A DNA stretch of 64,000 nucleotides from Firmicutes bacterium OM04-13BH (GCA_003481745.1 QULP01000007.1:122447-186446), one strand, 5' to 3'. Shown: positions 19,800 through 28,355, counted from the first letter of the stretch. Numbers and translations: made by a program. The notes: generated from the sequence alone by a model not told the origin.

Positions 19800-19888
19800 A
19801 GTCGATACTTTGTCTGTAGAGAGAATCAAAACAAGAAAAGTAAAAACAGAAAATGAAAAACAAAATAAATCAAAAAGGCAGGCAAGGT

Positions 19889-20560
19889 ATGAAAAATGTG
19901 AGAAAAAAGAGCGAAAACATCAGATGGAAATTATGGATATTGTCAGCCGGAATTGCACTTTTGCTGATGGCTGGCGGTGTCCGAATACATAAGTTAAAAG
20001 AAGAAAAATATGAACTTCAAAATCGGTTAGAAAGAGAAGTACAGCAGAACATTGCAAAGGAAGTGCTTCGGTTTCATGTGATTGCAAACAGTGATACAAA
20101 AGAGGATCAGAAATTAAAAATGCAGGTCAAGACAGAGCTGTTAGAATATATGAATGGATTTTTAAAAGAATCCGATGGATTAGAGGAGACAAAAGAAATC
20201 GTGCTGGGACATCTTACAGAGATTAAGCAGACTGCAAAAGAAATTGTGGAAGAAAGTGGTTATGAGTATCGAGTGGAAGCCAAAATGGAGAAATGTGAGT
20301 TCCCTGAGAAAGTTTACGGAAACTGTACGTTTCCAAAAGGAGAATACGAGACATTGACAGTTACGATTGGAGCTGGAAAGGGGCATAACTGGTGGTGTGT
20401 ACTTTATCCGAGTCTGTGCTTTATCAATGATTCTTATGGTGTGGTGGCAGATGAAAAAATAGAAGAATTAAAAAAAGTTTTGACAGAAGAAGAGTTTATT
20501 TCCATCTGGAATAATCCTGAAGAACGAAAAAAAGTACGGATTTCATGGAAATGGTTTTAA
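19889..20560 (+). CDS. spoIIR: Stage II sporulation protein R
   Basis: Secreted by the forespore, SpoIIR activates the SpoIIGA protease so that pro-sigma-E is processed in the mother cell. The family core is plain: VLRFHVIANSDTKEDQKLKMQVK, then the C-terminal GNCTFPKGEYETLTVTIGAGKGHNWWCVLYPSLCF signature. An N-terminal membrane/signal helix (about residues 13-31 from this start) precedes it. I chose ATG 19889 with AGGCAGG upstream; an in-frame ATG at 19853 would add 12 residues but has only a poor RBS. It follows gerC directly, placing two sporulation functions next to each other. Confidence 0.92.
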   Translation: MKNVRKKSENIRWKLWILSAGIALLLMAGGVRIHKLKEEKYELQNRLEREVQQNIAKEVLRFHVIANSDTKEDQKLKMQVKTELLEYMNGFLKESDGLEETKEIVLGHLTEIKQTAKEIVEESGYEYRVEAKMEKCEFPEKVYGNCTFPKGEYETLTVTIGAGKGHNWWCVLYPSLCFINDSYGVVADEKIEELKKVLTEEEFISIWNNPEERKKVRISWKWF

Positions 20561-20638
20561 GATGTAGCTTGCAATCCGTAATCAATAAGGGTAAAATAAG
20601 ATGAAATACGCAGTAAAAGAGAAAAGCGAGGCTTTTTT

Positions 20639-21460
20639 ATGAATCAGAACAGACAAGCGCCAATTGGTGTTTTTGACTCAGGTGTGGGCGGACTGACTGT
20701 TGCAAGGGAAATTATGCGAAATCTGCCCAGCGAAAGAATTGTATACTTTGGAGATACGGCAAGGGTGCCTTACGGAAGTAAATCCAAGGAAATTGTATTA
20801 AAATTTTCAAGACAGATTGTAAGATTTTTACAGCTTCAGGATGTAAAGGCAATCGTAGTGGCATGTAATACAGCAAGTGCACTGGCATTAGAAGAGATAA
20901 AAAAAGAAATTGATATTCCGATTATCGGAGTGGTAGAACCCGGAGCGAAAGTTGCAGCTTCAGTGACAAAGAACAAAAAAATAGGTCTAATCGGAACAAA
21001 AGGAACGGTTCATTCTAAATTGTATCCGGAGATTATTCACAGCTATGATAAGGAAATTCAGGTGTTTGGACAGCCGTGTCCGCTTTTTGTTCCACTGGTA
21101 GAAGAGGGATGGCTGAAAGATGATGTAACCGTAGAAGTGGCACGGCGTTATGTGACTCCGCTTTTGGAGCAGGGGATTGATACTTTGATTTTGGGCTGCA
21201 CCCATTATCCTCTGCTTCGTTCCCTGATTCAGAAACTGGTAGGAGATTCCGTAACATTGGTGAATCCGGCTTATGAAACAGCAAAAGAACTTGAACGGCT
21301 CTTAAAAAGTAAAGGGCTTGATAATCTTCAGGATGTTCAGGAAGAATTTCCATACCGTTTTTATGTCAGCGATGCCGCAGAGCAGTTTCAGGACTTTGCG
21401 AATTCCATTCTTCCGTATGATGTAAAGATGACAAAGCAGATTAATATTGAGGAGTACTAA
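20639..21460 (+). CDS. murI: Glutamate racemase
   Basis: Makes D-glutamate for the second position of the peptidoglycan stem peptide. The 273-residue protein has both catalytic cysteines: Cys76 in VVACNTASA and Cys187 in LGCTHYPLL, plus the N-terminal GVFDSGVGGLTV with the conserved Asp and Ser. The substrate-binding GDTARVPYG motif is at 38-46. Length is standard. It is separated from spoIIR by 78 bp and joined to the next gene by a 4-bp gap, so murI and the DUF1934 gene form a pair. Confidence 0.96.
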   Translation: MNQNRQAPIGVFDSGVGGLTVAREIMRNLPSERIVYFGDTARVPYGSKSKEIVLKFSRQIVRFLQLQDVKAIVVACNTASALALEEIKKEIDIPIIGVVEPGAKVAASVTKNKKIGLIGTKGTVHSKLYPEIIHSYDKEIQVFGQPCPLFVPLVEEGWLKDDVTVEVARRYVTPLLEQGIDTLILGCTHYPLLRSLIQKLVGDSVTLVNPAYETAKELERLLKSKGLDNLQDVQEEFPYRFYVSDAAEQFQDFANSILPYDVKMTKQINIEEY

Positions 21461-21464
21461 AATT

Positions 21465-21917
21465 ATGAAAAAAGATGTGCTGGTAACAGTAAGAGGAATG
21501 CAGTCGATTGAATCCGTGGATGGTTCGGAAGAAGTAGAAATGGTTGCAAAAGGGAATTACTACTTTAGAAATGGACATCATTTCATCTGTTATGAAGAGA
21601 TGTCAGAAGGGTTTGATAAGCCGACCAAAAGTATGATTAAGATTGCAGATAATGTAGTGGAAGTGGACAAAAAAGGTGTTATGAATACTCATCTGGTGTT
21701 TGAACCGGAAAAGAAAAATGTGACTTTTTATGCGACACCGTTTGGGCAGATGGAAATGGGAATTGCAGCAACAAAGATTGCTGTTCAGGAAGAAGAAGAA
21801 AATTTAAGTGTCTCGATTGATTATGCGCTTGAAATTAATCGCATGCATACCGCAGACTGTCAGCTTCATGTTCACGTACAGTCAAAAGAAGCAGGAGATT
21901 TTCGTCTGTGCTCATAA
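21465..21917 (+). CDS. DUF1934 (YwiB-like) beta-barrel protein
   Basis: A 150-residue protein of the calycin-like DUF1934 family, known from Bacillus YwiB. Recognisable is the start VLVTVRGMQS, the YYFRNGHHFICYEEMSE strand pair, the TKSMIKIADNVVEVDKKG block and the terminal VSIDYALEIN. No enzymatic motif is known for the family and I infer none. Start ATG 21465 lies just after the murI stop with GGAG ten bases upstream; an upstream in-frame codon inside murI has no RBS. Confidence 0.8.
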   Translation: MKKDVLVTVRGMQSIESVDGSEEVEMVAKGNYYFRNGHHFICYEEMSEGFDKPTKSMIKIADNVVEVDKKGVMNTHLVFEPEKKNVTFYATPFGQMEMGIAATKIAVQEEEENLSVSIDYALEINRMHTADCQLHVHVQSKEAGDFRLCS

Positions 21918-21934
21918 AAAATTTTGTCAGCAAT

Positions 21935-21982
21935 AAAAAAGCATTGAGACTTTCTGACGAAAAAGTTTCAATGCTTTTTTTA
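21935..21982. terminator. Bidirectional terminator between convergent genes
   Basis: AAAAAAGCATTGAGACTTT pairs with AAAGTTTCAATGCTTTTTT (one G-U) around a short loop, and has A-runs on one side and T-runs on the other, so it can act on both strands. Confidence 0.85.
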
Positions 21983-21984
21983 AA

Positions 21985-22455
21985 TTATTTTTTACTGTTG
22001 GCTTTTGTCATCTGATTTGCTTTCGCACGCATCTTTTTAAAGAAGCCCTGTTTTTTAGGCGGAGTTTCAAGAGAGCCTCTCACACCTTTGACACCTGTGA
22101 TGTAGATACCACTGACATCAGCTTTTACTTCTTTTTTTACCGGAATTAAATCAAATACCTGTTCATCGGCAACAAGTGTCATGATTCTTGGACCGACTTT
22201 TGCTTTTACGATTGGCAGCTTAGAACGTCTCATAAGTTTTGGAGTCTGGTCAATTACCATCTGAGGCAGACCGGATTCTTTAATCGGAAGACGCTTCTTA
22301 TCAATAATCAGCATCGGTATTGTCTGTTTTGCTGCTTCAATCTGTTCCTGCTGTGCTTCTTGTTTCTTCTGGGCTTTTTTGCCGAGAAAATATAAAACGG
22401 CAAGACCAATTACTATAATCAGTAATACAATCAGTAGAACAATCCATGGACTCAT
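21985..22455 (-). CDS. Single-pass membrane protein, unknown function (156 aa)
   Basis: I do not recognise a named family. The protein has an N-terminal hydrophobic helix (residues 4-24, WIVLLIVLLIIVIGLAVLYF), a short Gln/Lys-rich linker (KKAQKKQEAQQEQIEAAK), then a soluble domain of about 80 residues with alternating strands (PMLIIDKKRLPIKESGLP, KAKVGPRIMTLVADEQVF), and a basic tail rich in Lys. There is no signal peptidase site, so the soluble part probably faces the cytoplasm. The start is ATG 22455 behind TAGGAGGG on the minus strand. The compact beta-rich middle suggests a binding rather than catalytic role, but that is only a guess. Confidence 0.75.
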   Translation of the reverse strand: MSPWIVLLIVLLIIVIGLAVLYFLGKKAQKKQEAQQEQIEAAKQTIPMLIIDKKRLPIKESGLPQMVIDQTPKLMRRSKLPIVKAKVGPRIMTLVADEQVFDLIPVKKEVKADVSGIYITGVKGVRGSLETPPKKQGFFKKMRAKANQMTKANSKK

Positions 22456-22496
22456 TTGTAATTCCCTCCTAAGTATGGCTTTCTGACGTATTTATT

Positions 22497-22525
22497 ATTT
22501 TAGCATTGTTTTTGGGAAAAGGCAA
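22497..22525 (-). promoter_or_regulatory. Promoter of the minus-strand membrane protein gene
   Basis: On the minus strand TTGCCT (22525-22520), 17-bp spacer, TAAAAT (22502-22497). It is back to back with the promoter of the trigger-factor-like gene. Confidence 0.4.
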
Positions 22526-22563
22526 TAAAAAATATGCAAGAAAGGGTTTCTTTTAAAGAAAGT

Positions 22564-22574
22564 TATGGTATAAT
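22564..22574 (+). promoter_or_regulatory. Extended -10 promoter of the trigger-factor-like lipoprotein gene
   Basis: TATGGTATAAT has a perfect -10 (22569-22574) and the TGn extension; no good -35 is present. The resulting leader of about 90 bases contains a CTGCA/TGCAG hairpin (around 22610-22635). Confidence 0.6.
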
Positions 22575-22669
22575 GGGAACGCTTGGAGAATCGCTTCAGG
22601 CCAATGCACTGCAGAAAAATGACGGGGGATGCAGCTGCTTAACAACACAGAGAAAGGATTTATAAATCG

Positions 22670-23920
22670 ATGAAGAAAAAAGTATTAATTGCTCTTTTGG
22701 CATTGACAGTTGCAGTATCTGCAATGGGATGCGGCAGTAAAAAAAGCGACTCCGAAGATTCAACAAAAGCCAAAACAGAAAGCAGCAGTGAAGAGGAAAA
22801 AACAGCAGAAGAAGTGGAGACAGACAGCGACGGACATGTTGTGGCTGTTGATACCGATGATATCACAAAATATGTCACACTTGGAGACTATAAAAATTTA
22901 AGTGTAAAAGTACCAAAAACAGAAGTGACAGATGACAGCATAAGCAAGTATATTAATGAGCAGCTTACTTATAAACCGGAAGAAATCACAGAAGACCGTG
23001 CGGTACAGGAAAATGATACCGTAAATATTGATTATACCGGATATATGGATGGAAAAGAATTTTCTGGAGGTTCAGCGACAGATACTGACCTTTTAATCGG
23101 TTCCGGACAGTTTATTGATGGATTTGAAAGCGGACTGATTGGAGCAAAAAAAGGGGATGAAGTAACGTTAAACTTAAAATTCCCGGATCCATATCAGAAT
23201 AATCCGGATTTTTCGGGAAAAGATGTACAATTTAAAGTGAAAATTAATAAAATCTCTCAGCCGGCAGAGCTGACAGACGAATGGGTGTCTAATAACAGCG
23301 ATGTGAAAACGGTTGATGAATACAAAGCAGAAGTGAAAGCTACCCTCGAAACAAGTGCAGATATGGAATATAATAATAATAAAAAATCAAATCTGTTTGA
23401 AGCGCTTGTCAATAAAACAGAAATCAGCGAATATCCGGATGATTTAATGGAAGCAGCAAAAGAAAAAGTGGAAAAACAATTTGAAAATTATTATGCAAAA
23501 CCATCAGGAATGACACTGGATGAATATTGGAAGTCTCAGTCTATTACAGAAGACCAGGCTTCGCAATATATTGAGGCTCAAGCACAGACCAATCTGAAAC
23601 AAAATATGATTGTACAGGCTGTGCTTGACGCAGAGGGAATTACCTTTACAAAAGATGAATACAGAGAACAGCTGGATAAATTTGCAAAAGAATACGGATT
23701 TAAAGATGCAGAGGCATTAGAGCAGGCATACACAGATGCTGAGCTTGTAAAAGACAATGTTTTATGGAGCAAAGTATGTGACATTCTTGAAAAGTATGGA
23801 ACAATTACAGATGTAGCGGAAGACGAGACAACCGATGAGACAGCAACAGATTCCAATACAGCAGAGTCATCCGATTCTACAGAGACAACAGCAGACGGGG
23901 AAACACAGACAGCGAATTAA
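22670..23920 (+). CDS. Extracytoplasmic trigger-factor-like FKBP peptidyl-prolyl isomerase lipoprotein
   Basis: A 416-residue surface lipoprotein. The signal peptide ends in AMGC with Cys21 as lipid site, followed by an acidic Ser/Glu linker. Residues about 110-200 are an FKBP domain (VNIDYTGYMDGKEFSGGSATD, GSGQFIDGFESGLIGAKKGDE, LKFPDPY). The region after that resembles the chaperone C-terminal domain of trigger factor, with long helices rich in Lys and Glu. The very acidic Thr/Ser tail from about 385 looks flexible. It probably helps exported proteins fold outside the membrane, as PrsA does in Bacillus. It has no ribosome-binding domain of cytosolic trigger factor. Such lipoproteins are common in Lachnospiraceae. 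Confidence 0.85.
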   Translation: MKKKVLIALLALTVAVSAMGCGSKKSDSEDSTKAKTESSSEEEKTAEEVETDSDGHVVAVDTDDITKYVTLGDYKNLSVKVPKTEVTDDSISKYINEQLTYKPEEITEDRAVQENDTVNIDYTGYMDGKEFSGGSATDTDLLIGSGQFIDGFESGLIGAKKGDEVTLNLKFPDPYQNNPDFSGKDVQFKVKINKISQPAELTDEWVSNNSDVKTVDEYKAEVKATLETSADMEYNNNKKSNLFEALVNKTEISEYPDDLMEAAKEKVEKQFENYYAKPSGMTLDEYWKSQSITEDQASQYIEAQAQTNLKQNMIVQAVLDAEGITFTKDEYREQLDKFAKEYGFKDAEALEQAYTDAELVKDNVLWSKVCDILEKYGTITDVAEDETTDETATDSNTAESSDSTETTADGETQTAN

Positions 23921-23933
23921 GTGGTAACTCTTT

Positions 23934-23981
23934 CCCTCTTTTGCATATACTAAAATGAGTATAGGCAAAAGGGGGATTTTT
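23934..23981 (+). terminator. Strong hairpin with T-run, overlapping the next gene's Shine-Dalgarno
   Basis: CCCTCTTTTGC (23934-23944) pairs with GCAAAAGGGGG (23965-23975), and inside this TATACT pairs with AGTATA. ATTTTT follows. It has the form of a terminator for the trigger-factor-like gene, but its right arm is the GGGGG that would serve as RBS for the gene starting at 23983. Confidence 0.65.
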
Positions 23982-23982
23982 G

Positions 23983-24363
23983 TTGCAAAGAAAAAGCGTA
24001 AGGGATGATTTTTATGAACAGGAGCGGTATGCAAATCAGGAGTTACGTCGTTTCCGTGCAAATTATCCAGAGAATGCGGCATTAATCCAGAACTATGTGG
24101 AGGATGCCTGTGACCGGATGGATTATGAGGGCAGTAGAATGTACGATGAATATCCGGACAGGTATATGCTGAAGAAAAACTGTGCGTCGATTTCAAACCG
24201 GATAAAAAAGGACAGCGAGACGATGGGAGTGGAAGCAGGATTTGCGAAAAAGTGTCAGAATCTTCCAAAGGAAACTTTAGATGACTTAGTTGAAGTCTTG
24301 TTCTATAATGAGGTGTATCGCAGACGGTTGAGGCGTCGCAGAGGAAAAAGATTTTATCCGTAA
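23983..24363 (+). CDS. Basic helical protein, unknown function (about 126 aa)
   Basis: No family recognised. The sequence is highly charged and predicted helical (DFYEQERYANQELRRFRANYP, AALIQNYVEDACDRMDYEGS), followed by a run of Arg near the C terminus (YRRRLRRRRGKRFYP), which suggests nucleic acid or acidic-partner binding. It lacks a signal peptide or membrane segment. Both possible starts are TTG (23980 and 23983); 23983 gives better spacing from the GGGGG at 23971-23975. The start is uncertain because the RBS is buried in the preceding hairpin. It is followed by a gap of 170 bp that contains a palindromic repeat. Confidence 0.6.
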   Translation: MQRKSVRDDFYEQERYANQELRRFRANYPENAALIQNYVEDACDRMDYEGSRMYDEYPDRYMLKKNCASISNRIKKDSETMGVEAGFAKKCQNLPKETLDDLVEVLFYNEVYRRRLRRRRGKRFYP

Positions 24364-24443
24364 CAGACAGGGAAAATATTTTTGGGACTTGCGATTTTAG
24401 AGTAAAGCTTTTACAATAGAGACAAATGCCGTAATGGTATTTT

Positions 24444-24483
24444 GTACAGCGAGTATTAAAAAGATACTTGATTTACGCTGTAT
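24444..24483. repeat. 40-bp imperfect palindrome, copy 1
   Basis: The ends are GTACAGCG and CGCTGTAT, with a nested AGTAT/ATACT helix. A second 40-bp copy, 30 of 40 positions identical, is at 57076-57115. Confidence 0.7.
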
Positions 24484-24533
24484 CAGGCAGACTGCAATGG
24501 ATGCAGTAAACAAGTGTTTAGTTAGGAGAAAAC

Positions 24534-25703
24534 ATGACGGAACTAGCGGGATTTTTAGAAACTTATGTAAATACGCAGATGATACGGATTATAATAAGCG
24601 GCCCCAGAAAAAAGGAGGGGCCGTCTAAAATACAGATTCGTCCGCTGTCATTAAAGGGAGAAATCAAATTTCAGGAAACTCAGACAGTTGGACAAAAAGA
24701 ACTTCATAAAAATTATGAGCAAAATGAAATTATACAGCGGATGTTAGAATGGATGGAACATTCTTTTAAGCAGTTGCAGTTAGAGGGACAAGATATCGAT
24801 GCGACGGTACTGATAAGTAAGAAGGGAAAGGCAACCATTAAAATAAAAAAAAGCCGGACCCCCAAAGAGTTTGTGCCAATGCTCGCCCATAATCGAAAGA
24901 AAAAATATCTGCTGGAAGAAGGTCGGCCGGTTCCTTTTTTAATTGACCTTGGCGTGATGAGTGAAGATGGAAAGATAAAAAACGCAAGGTATGATAAATT
25001 CCGGCAGCTCAATCGTTTCCTTGAATTTATTGAGGATATCTTACCGAAGCTTCCAAAAGAAAGGGAAGTGACGATTCTTGACTTTGGATGTGGAAAATCC
25101 TATCTGACTTTTGCAATGTACCATTATCTTCATGAATTAAAACATTATGATGTGCATATTATCGGACTGGATTTAAAGACGGATGTTATTGAAAAATGCA
25201 ATCGTCTTGCAGATAAGTATGGCTATGAAAAATTGAATTTTTATCAGGGCGATATTGCATCTTATGAAGGATGTGAACAGGTTGATATGGTGGTCACCCT
25301 GCATGCATGCGATACGGCAACGGATTATGCGTTAGAAAAAGCGGTAAGGTGGAATGCATCGGTGATCCTTTCTGTGCCATGTTGTCAGCATGAGTTGAAC
25401 CGGCAGATAAAGAATGAAACGCTCGCTCCGATTTTAGAATATGGAATTTTAAAAGAGCGGTTTTCTGCGATTTTGACAGATGGACTGCGTGCCCAGATGC
25501 TTGAAAGTAAAGGATATGACACACAGATTCTTGAGTTTATTGATATGGAACATACCCCGAAAAATCTGTTAATTCGGGCAGTGAAAAATGAGAACAAGAA
25601 GTACAGTGAACAGCAGAAAGCAGCATGGGAAGCCTGCATAGAGGCATTTCATGTAAAACCAACGCTTCAAAAAGAGCTGTTCTTAGAAGGGAATCATAAA
25701 TAA
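24534..25703 (+). CDS. SAM-dependent methyltransferase, METTL25/Methyltransf_32-like
   Basis: A 389-residue class I methyltransferase. Motif I is VTILDFGCGKSYLTFAM around residues 180-196, followed by IIGLDLKTDVIEKCN for the SAM-ribose acidic residue and VDMVVTLHACDTATDYAL for motif IV. The PCCQHEL sequence near residue 282 is typical of the PF13679-like group that includes eukaryotic METTL25-type proteins and bacterial homologues of unknown target. An N-terminal region of about 160 residues rich in Lys precedes it. Start ATG 24534 follows TTAGGAGAA. The next gene begins right after its stop, so the two form one transcript. The substrate is not known. Confidence 0.82.
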   Translation: MTELAGFLETYVNTQMIRIIISGPRKKEGPSKIQIRPLSLKGEIKFQETQTVGQKELHKNYEQNEIIQRMLEWMEHSFKQLQLEGQDIDATVLISKKGKATIKIKKSRTPKEFVPMLAHNRKKKYLLEEGRPVPFLIDLGVMSEDGKIKNARYDKFRQLNRFLEFIEDILPKLPKEREVTILDFGCGKSYLTFAMYHYLHELKHYDVHIIGLDLKTDVIEKCNRLADKYGYEKLNFYQGDIASYEGCEQVDMVVTLHACDTATDYALEKAVRWNASVILSVPCCQHELNRQIKNETLAPILEYGILKERFSAILTDGLRAQMLESKGYDTQILEFIDMEHTPKNLLIRAVKNENKKYSEQQKAAWEACIEAFHVKPTLQKELFLEGNHK

Positions 25704-28172
25704 ATGAAAAAAATACTGACGAAAGCAGGGATTCTTCTGTTGGTCTTTATACTTGGAGTGATAGGCTTCAGCAGTCTGATGAATAAAGAGACCACAGATA
25801 ATAAGATGGATCTTGAAGAAGCCACGTTGCCTGTGATGAGCATGAAAATAGGAGGTGAAAAAGCGAACCTTATGTATGGACATGCTGGGCAGATGCAGGT
25901 GGATTTTATGAGGGAAAGTCTGACACCGTTAGAGACAGACAAGGAACTCACAGTCAGCATTACACCAAACGGTCATAAAATAAAAGATTTGGTTTATGAA
26001 GTCCGTACATCAGATGGAAGCAAAGTCATTGAAAATGATAAGATAAAAAATTTCAAAAAAGATGGCGAGGATAAAACGGTTACATTTTCACTTCAGAAAT
26101 CAATCTTAATGAATCAGGAGTACTCGCTTGCGTTTACACTGACAACAGATGAGGGAGACTACTACTACTATACCAGAATTTTACAGCGTTCCGGATTGAA
26201 TACAGAGAAATATCTGCAATTTGCAAAGCAGTTTTCTGAAGATACGTTTGATTCAGATGCACGTTCAGAGATTGTCTCTTATCTGGAATCAGATGATTCA
26301 ACAAGAAATAACAGCTTTCTGGATGTCAATATTCATTCGAGTGTCAGTATGGTTATGTGGGGAGATTTGAATCCGTCGGTTCTTTCTGAAGGAATTCCGG
26401 TCATAAAAGATATCAATGGAACGACTGGAAGTGTAACTCTTACTTATTACATTACGGCAGACGACGATGATAAGAATCAGGAGCTTTATCAGGTAGAAGA
26501 ATTTTATCGGATGCGCTATGATGGAAGTAAGATGTATCTTTTGAACTTTAACCGGAGTACAAAACAAATCTTTACAGGTGATTCAAGCAGTATTGCAAAC
26601 GGAAGAGTGAATCTTGGTGTGACTTCCAAAAATGTTCAGTATGTGGCAAATAAGACAGGAGAAATTTTTGCGTTTGTACAGCAGGGAGATATCTGGTCTT
26701 ATAACACTGCGACCAATAAATTAGTGCAGGTGTTTAGTTTCCGTAAACAGGATGCAATTCAAAATTTTGATGCAAGAGAAAATATTTCTCAGCATGATTT
26801 TAAAATCATTCGTGTGGAAGAAAGCGGAGATATTGACTTTGTGGTATACGGATATATGAACCGTGGAGAACGGGAAGGTCAGACAGGAACTGCAGTTTAT
26901 CACTATTACAGCGACCAGAATGTATTGGAAGAAAAAGTATTTATTCCAAGTCTGAGTTCCTATGAGTTTATGAAACAGGATGTGCAGGTGCTTTCTTATG
27001 TTTCTACAGACAATATGCTGTATTTGTATCAGCAAAAAAAATTGTATCGCATTAATCTTTCAGAAAAAACTTATGAAGTGGTAAAAGATGGAATCGACAC
27101 ACAATGTTTCTTTACGTCCAATTCCAACCGTCATATTGCATGGTTAGAAGAGATGAAGTTATTTGATTCTTCCAATATTATTGAGTTGGATTTGGAAACC
27201 GGTGAACAGAAGAAAATTACGGCTTCGGATGGAACGAGAATTCGTGCGTTTGGATTTATCAATGAAGATTTGGTTTATGGCGTAGCAGATGAATCGGATA
27301 TTAAGACGGATTCTACGGGAAGTTTTTATTATGCGATGAATGAGCTTCGGATTCAAAACTTTGATGGCGAACTGGTAAAGAGTTATGCTGAGGATGGTGT
27401 TTATATTACAGATGTGAAAATTTCGCAGGGCTTGATTGAGCTGTCAAGAGCGCAGTGGCAGAACGACCATTATGCTGAAATTACAAGTGACCACATTATG
27501 AACAATGTAAAGACAAAAGAAGAAGAGGTTGCGTCAATAGCAACGGTTACGACAACTCGTCAGGCGGGAATTACCAGATTGGTGTACTCGGACGAAAATA
27601 AAAATAAAAATCCGCTTGTCTCAGTTCCAAAGTGGATGGTATTGGAAGACAGCACGACGCTGGAACTTGATGAGGGAACGGATGATACCAATTATTATTA
27701 TGTGTATGCAAATGGCGGGCTGTACGGAATTTATACGGATGTTGCAAGTGCCGTGCAGGAAGCAGATGCACAGACAGGTGTTGTGTTAAATCGTGCACAG
27801 CAGTATGTCTGGGAGCGTGGAAATACAAAGACTAAAGTGACATTAAATGTCGCTGAGATTCCAGACTGGTTTAAGAGTGCAAAGACCGATGTTTCTTATC
27901 TGGAAGAACAGTTAGGAGATGGCGGAACAGTGATGAATCTGACAGGATGTACACTGGAAGAAGTGTTATATCAGGTCAGTGCACAGCGTCCGGTGATTGT
28001 AAGCCTTGGAGATGCAGGAAATCGTGTGATTGTAGGATATGATGCATACAATACTCTACTTTATAATCCGGCAGACCAGACAACATCTTATATGGGAATT
28101 AATGACAGTACTGCAGCATTTGAGGCAGCAGGCAACGTATTTATCAGTTACATTGAAAAGAAGATTGAATAA
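25704..28172 (+). CDS. Large membrane-anchored surface protein with propeller-like middle and C39-peptidase-like tail
   Basis: An 822-residue protein I cannot name. An N-terminal membrane helix (residues 8-27, ILLLVFILGVIGFSS) anchors it. Residues about 250-600 show repeated short beta segments (VQYVANKTGEIFAFVQQGDIW, QVLSYVSTDNMLYLYQQKKLYRI, HIAWLEEMKLF), suggesting a propeller. From about 735 the pattern TLEEVLYQVSAQRPVIVSL, VIVGYDAYNTLLYNP resembles a C39-like peptidase fold, but the expected catalytic Cys and His are not evident. It starts directly behind the methyltransferase stop (TAAATG) with a spaced GAAGGG. Function unknown; I infer a cell-surface structural or binding role. Confidence 0.72.
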   Translation: MKKILTKAGILLLVFILGVIGFSSLMNKETTDNKMDLEEATLPVMSMKIGGEKANLMYGHAGQMQVDFMRESLTPLETDKELTVSITPNGHKIKDLVYEVRTSDGSKVIENDKIKNFKKDGEDKTVTFSLQKSILMNQEYSLAFTLTTDEGDYYYYTRILQRSGLNTEKYLQFAKQFSEDTFDSDARSEIVSYLESDDSTRNNSFLDVNIHSSVSMVMWGDLNPSVLSEGIPVIKDINGTTGSVTLTYYITADDDDKNQELYQVEEFYRMRYDGSKMYLLNFNRSTKQIFTGDSSSIANGRVNLGVTSKNVQYVANKTGEIFAFVQQGDIWSYNTATNKLVQVFSFRKQDAIQNFDARENISQHDFKIIRVEESGDIDFVVYGYMNRGEREGQTGTAVYHYYSDQNVLEEKVFIPSLSSYEFMKQDVQVLSYVSTDNMLYLYQQKKLYRINLSEKTYEVVKDGIDTQCFFTSNSNRHIAWLEEMKLFDSSNIIELDLETGEQKKITASDGTRIRAFGFINEDLVYGVADESDIKTDSTGSFYYAMNELRIQNFDGELVKSYAEDGVYITDVKISQGLIELSRAQWQNDHYAEITSDHIMNNVKTKEEEVASIATVTTTRQAGITRLVYSDENKNKNPLVSVPKWMVLEDSTTLELDEGTDDTNYYYVYANGGLYGIYTDVASAVQEADAQTGVVLNRAQQYVWERGNTKTKVTLNVAEIPDWFKSAKTDVSYLEEQLGDGGTVMNLTGCTLEEVLYQVSAQRPVIVSLGDAGNRVIVGYDAYNTLLYNPADQTTSYMGINDSTAAFEAAGNVFISYIEKKIE

Positions 28173-28181
28173 AAAAATGAG

Positions 28182-28218
28182 AAAAATTGGGGCAAAATAT
28201 TTTGCTCCAATTTTTTTG
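28182..28218 (+). terminator. Intrinsic terminator after the 822-residue protein gene
   Basis: AAATTGGGGCAAAAT pairs with ATTTTGCTCCAATTT (one G-U) with almost no loop, then a T-run. Confidence 0.8.
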
Positions 28219-28294
28219 CAACAAAATGGCATTAAAAAGACACTATAACAATATAGAAAGAAAAGTACGTTTGGAAAAGTAACTGTAAAATTGT

Positions 28295-28336
28295 AAAATC
28301 AAGGATAAAGCACAGAAAAATTCCGAAAGTACATTA
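28295..28336 (+). promoter_or_regulatory. Leader motif shared with the DUF5711-type gene
   Basis: AAAATCAAG followed after six bases by a 27-base block starting GCACAGAAAAATTCCG and ending AGTACATTA (28310-28336). The same block, 23 of 27 identical, precedes the gene at 58681. It lies about 20-60 bp upstream of the ECF sigma gene. Confidence 0.45.
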
Positions 28337-28355
28337 AAGAGGGAGGAGGGAAAAA

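Noticed and set aside
24434..24628. A 64-codon reading frame before the methyltransferase gene
   Set aside because: It covers the palindromic repeat and the real gene start in another frame, with no RBS.
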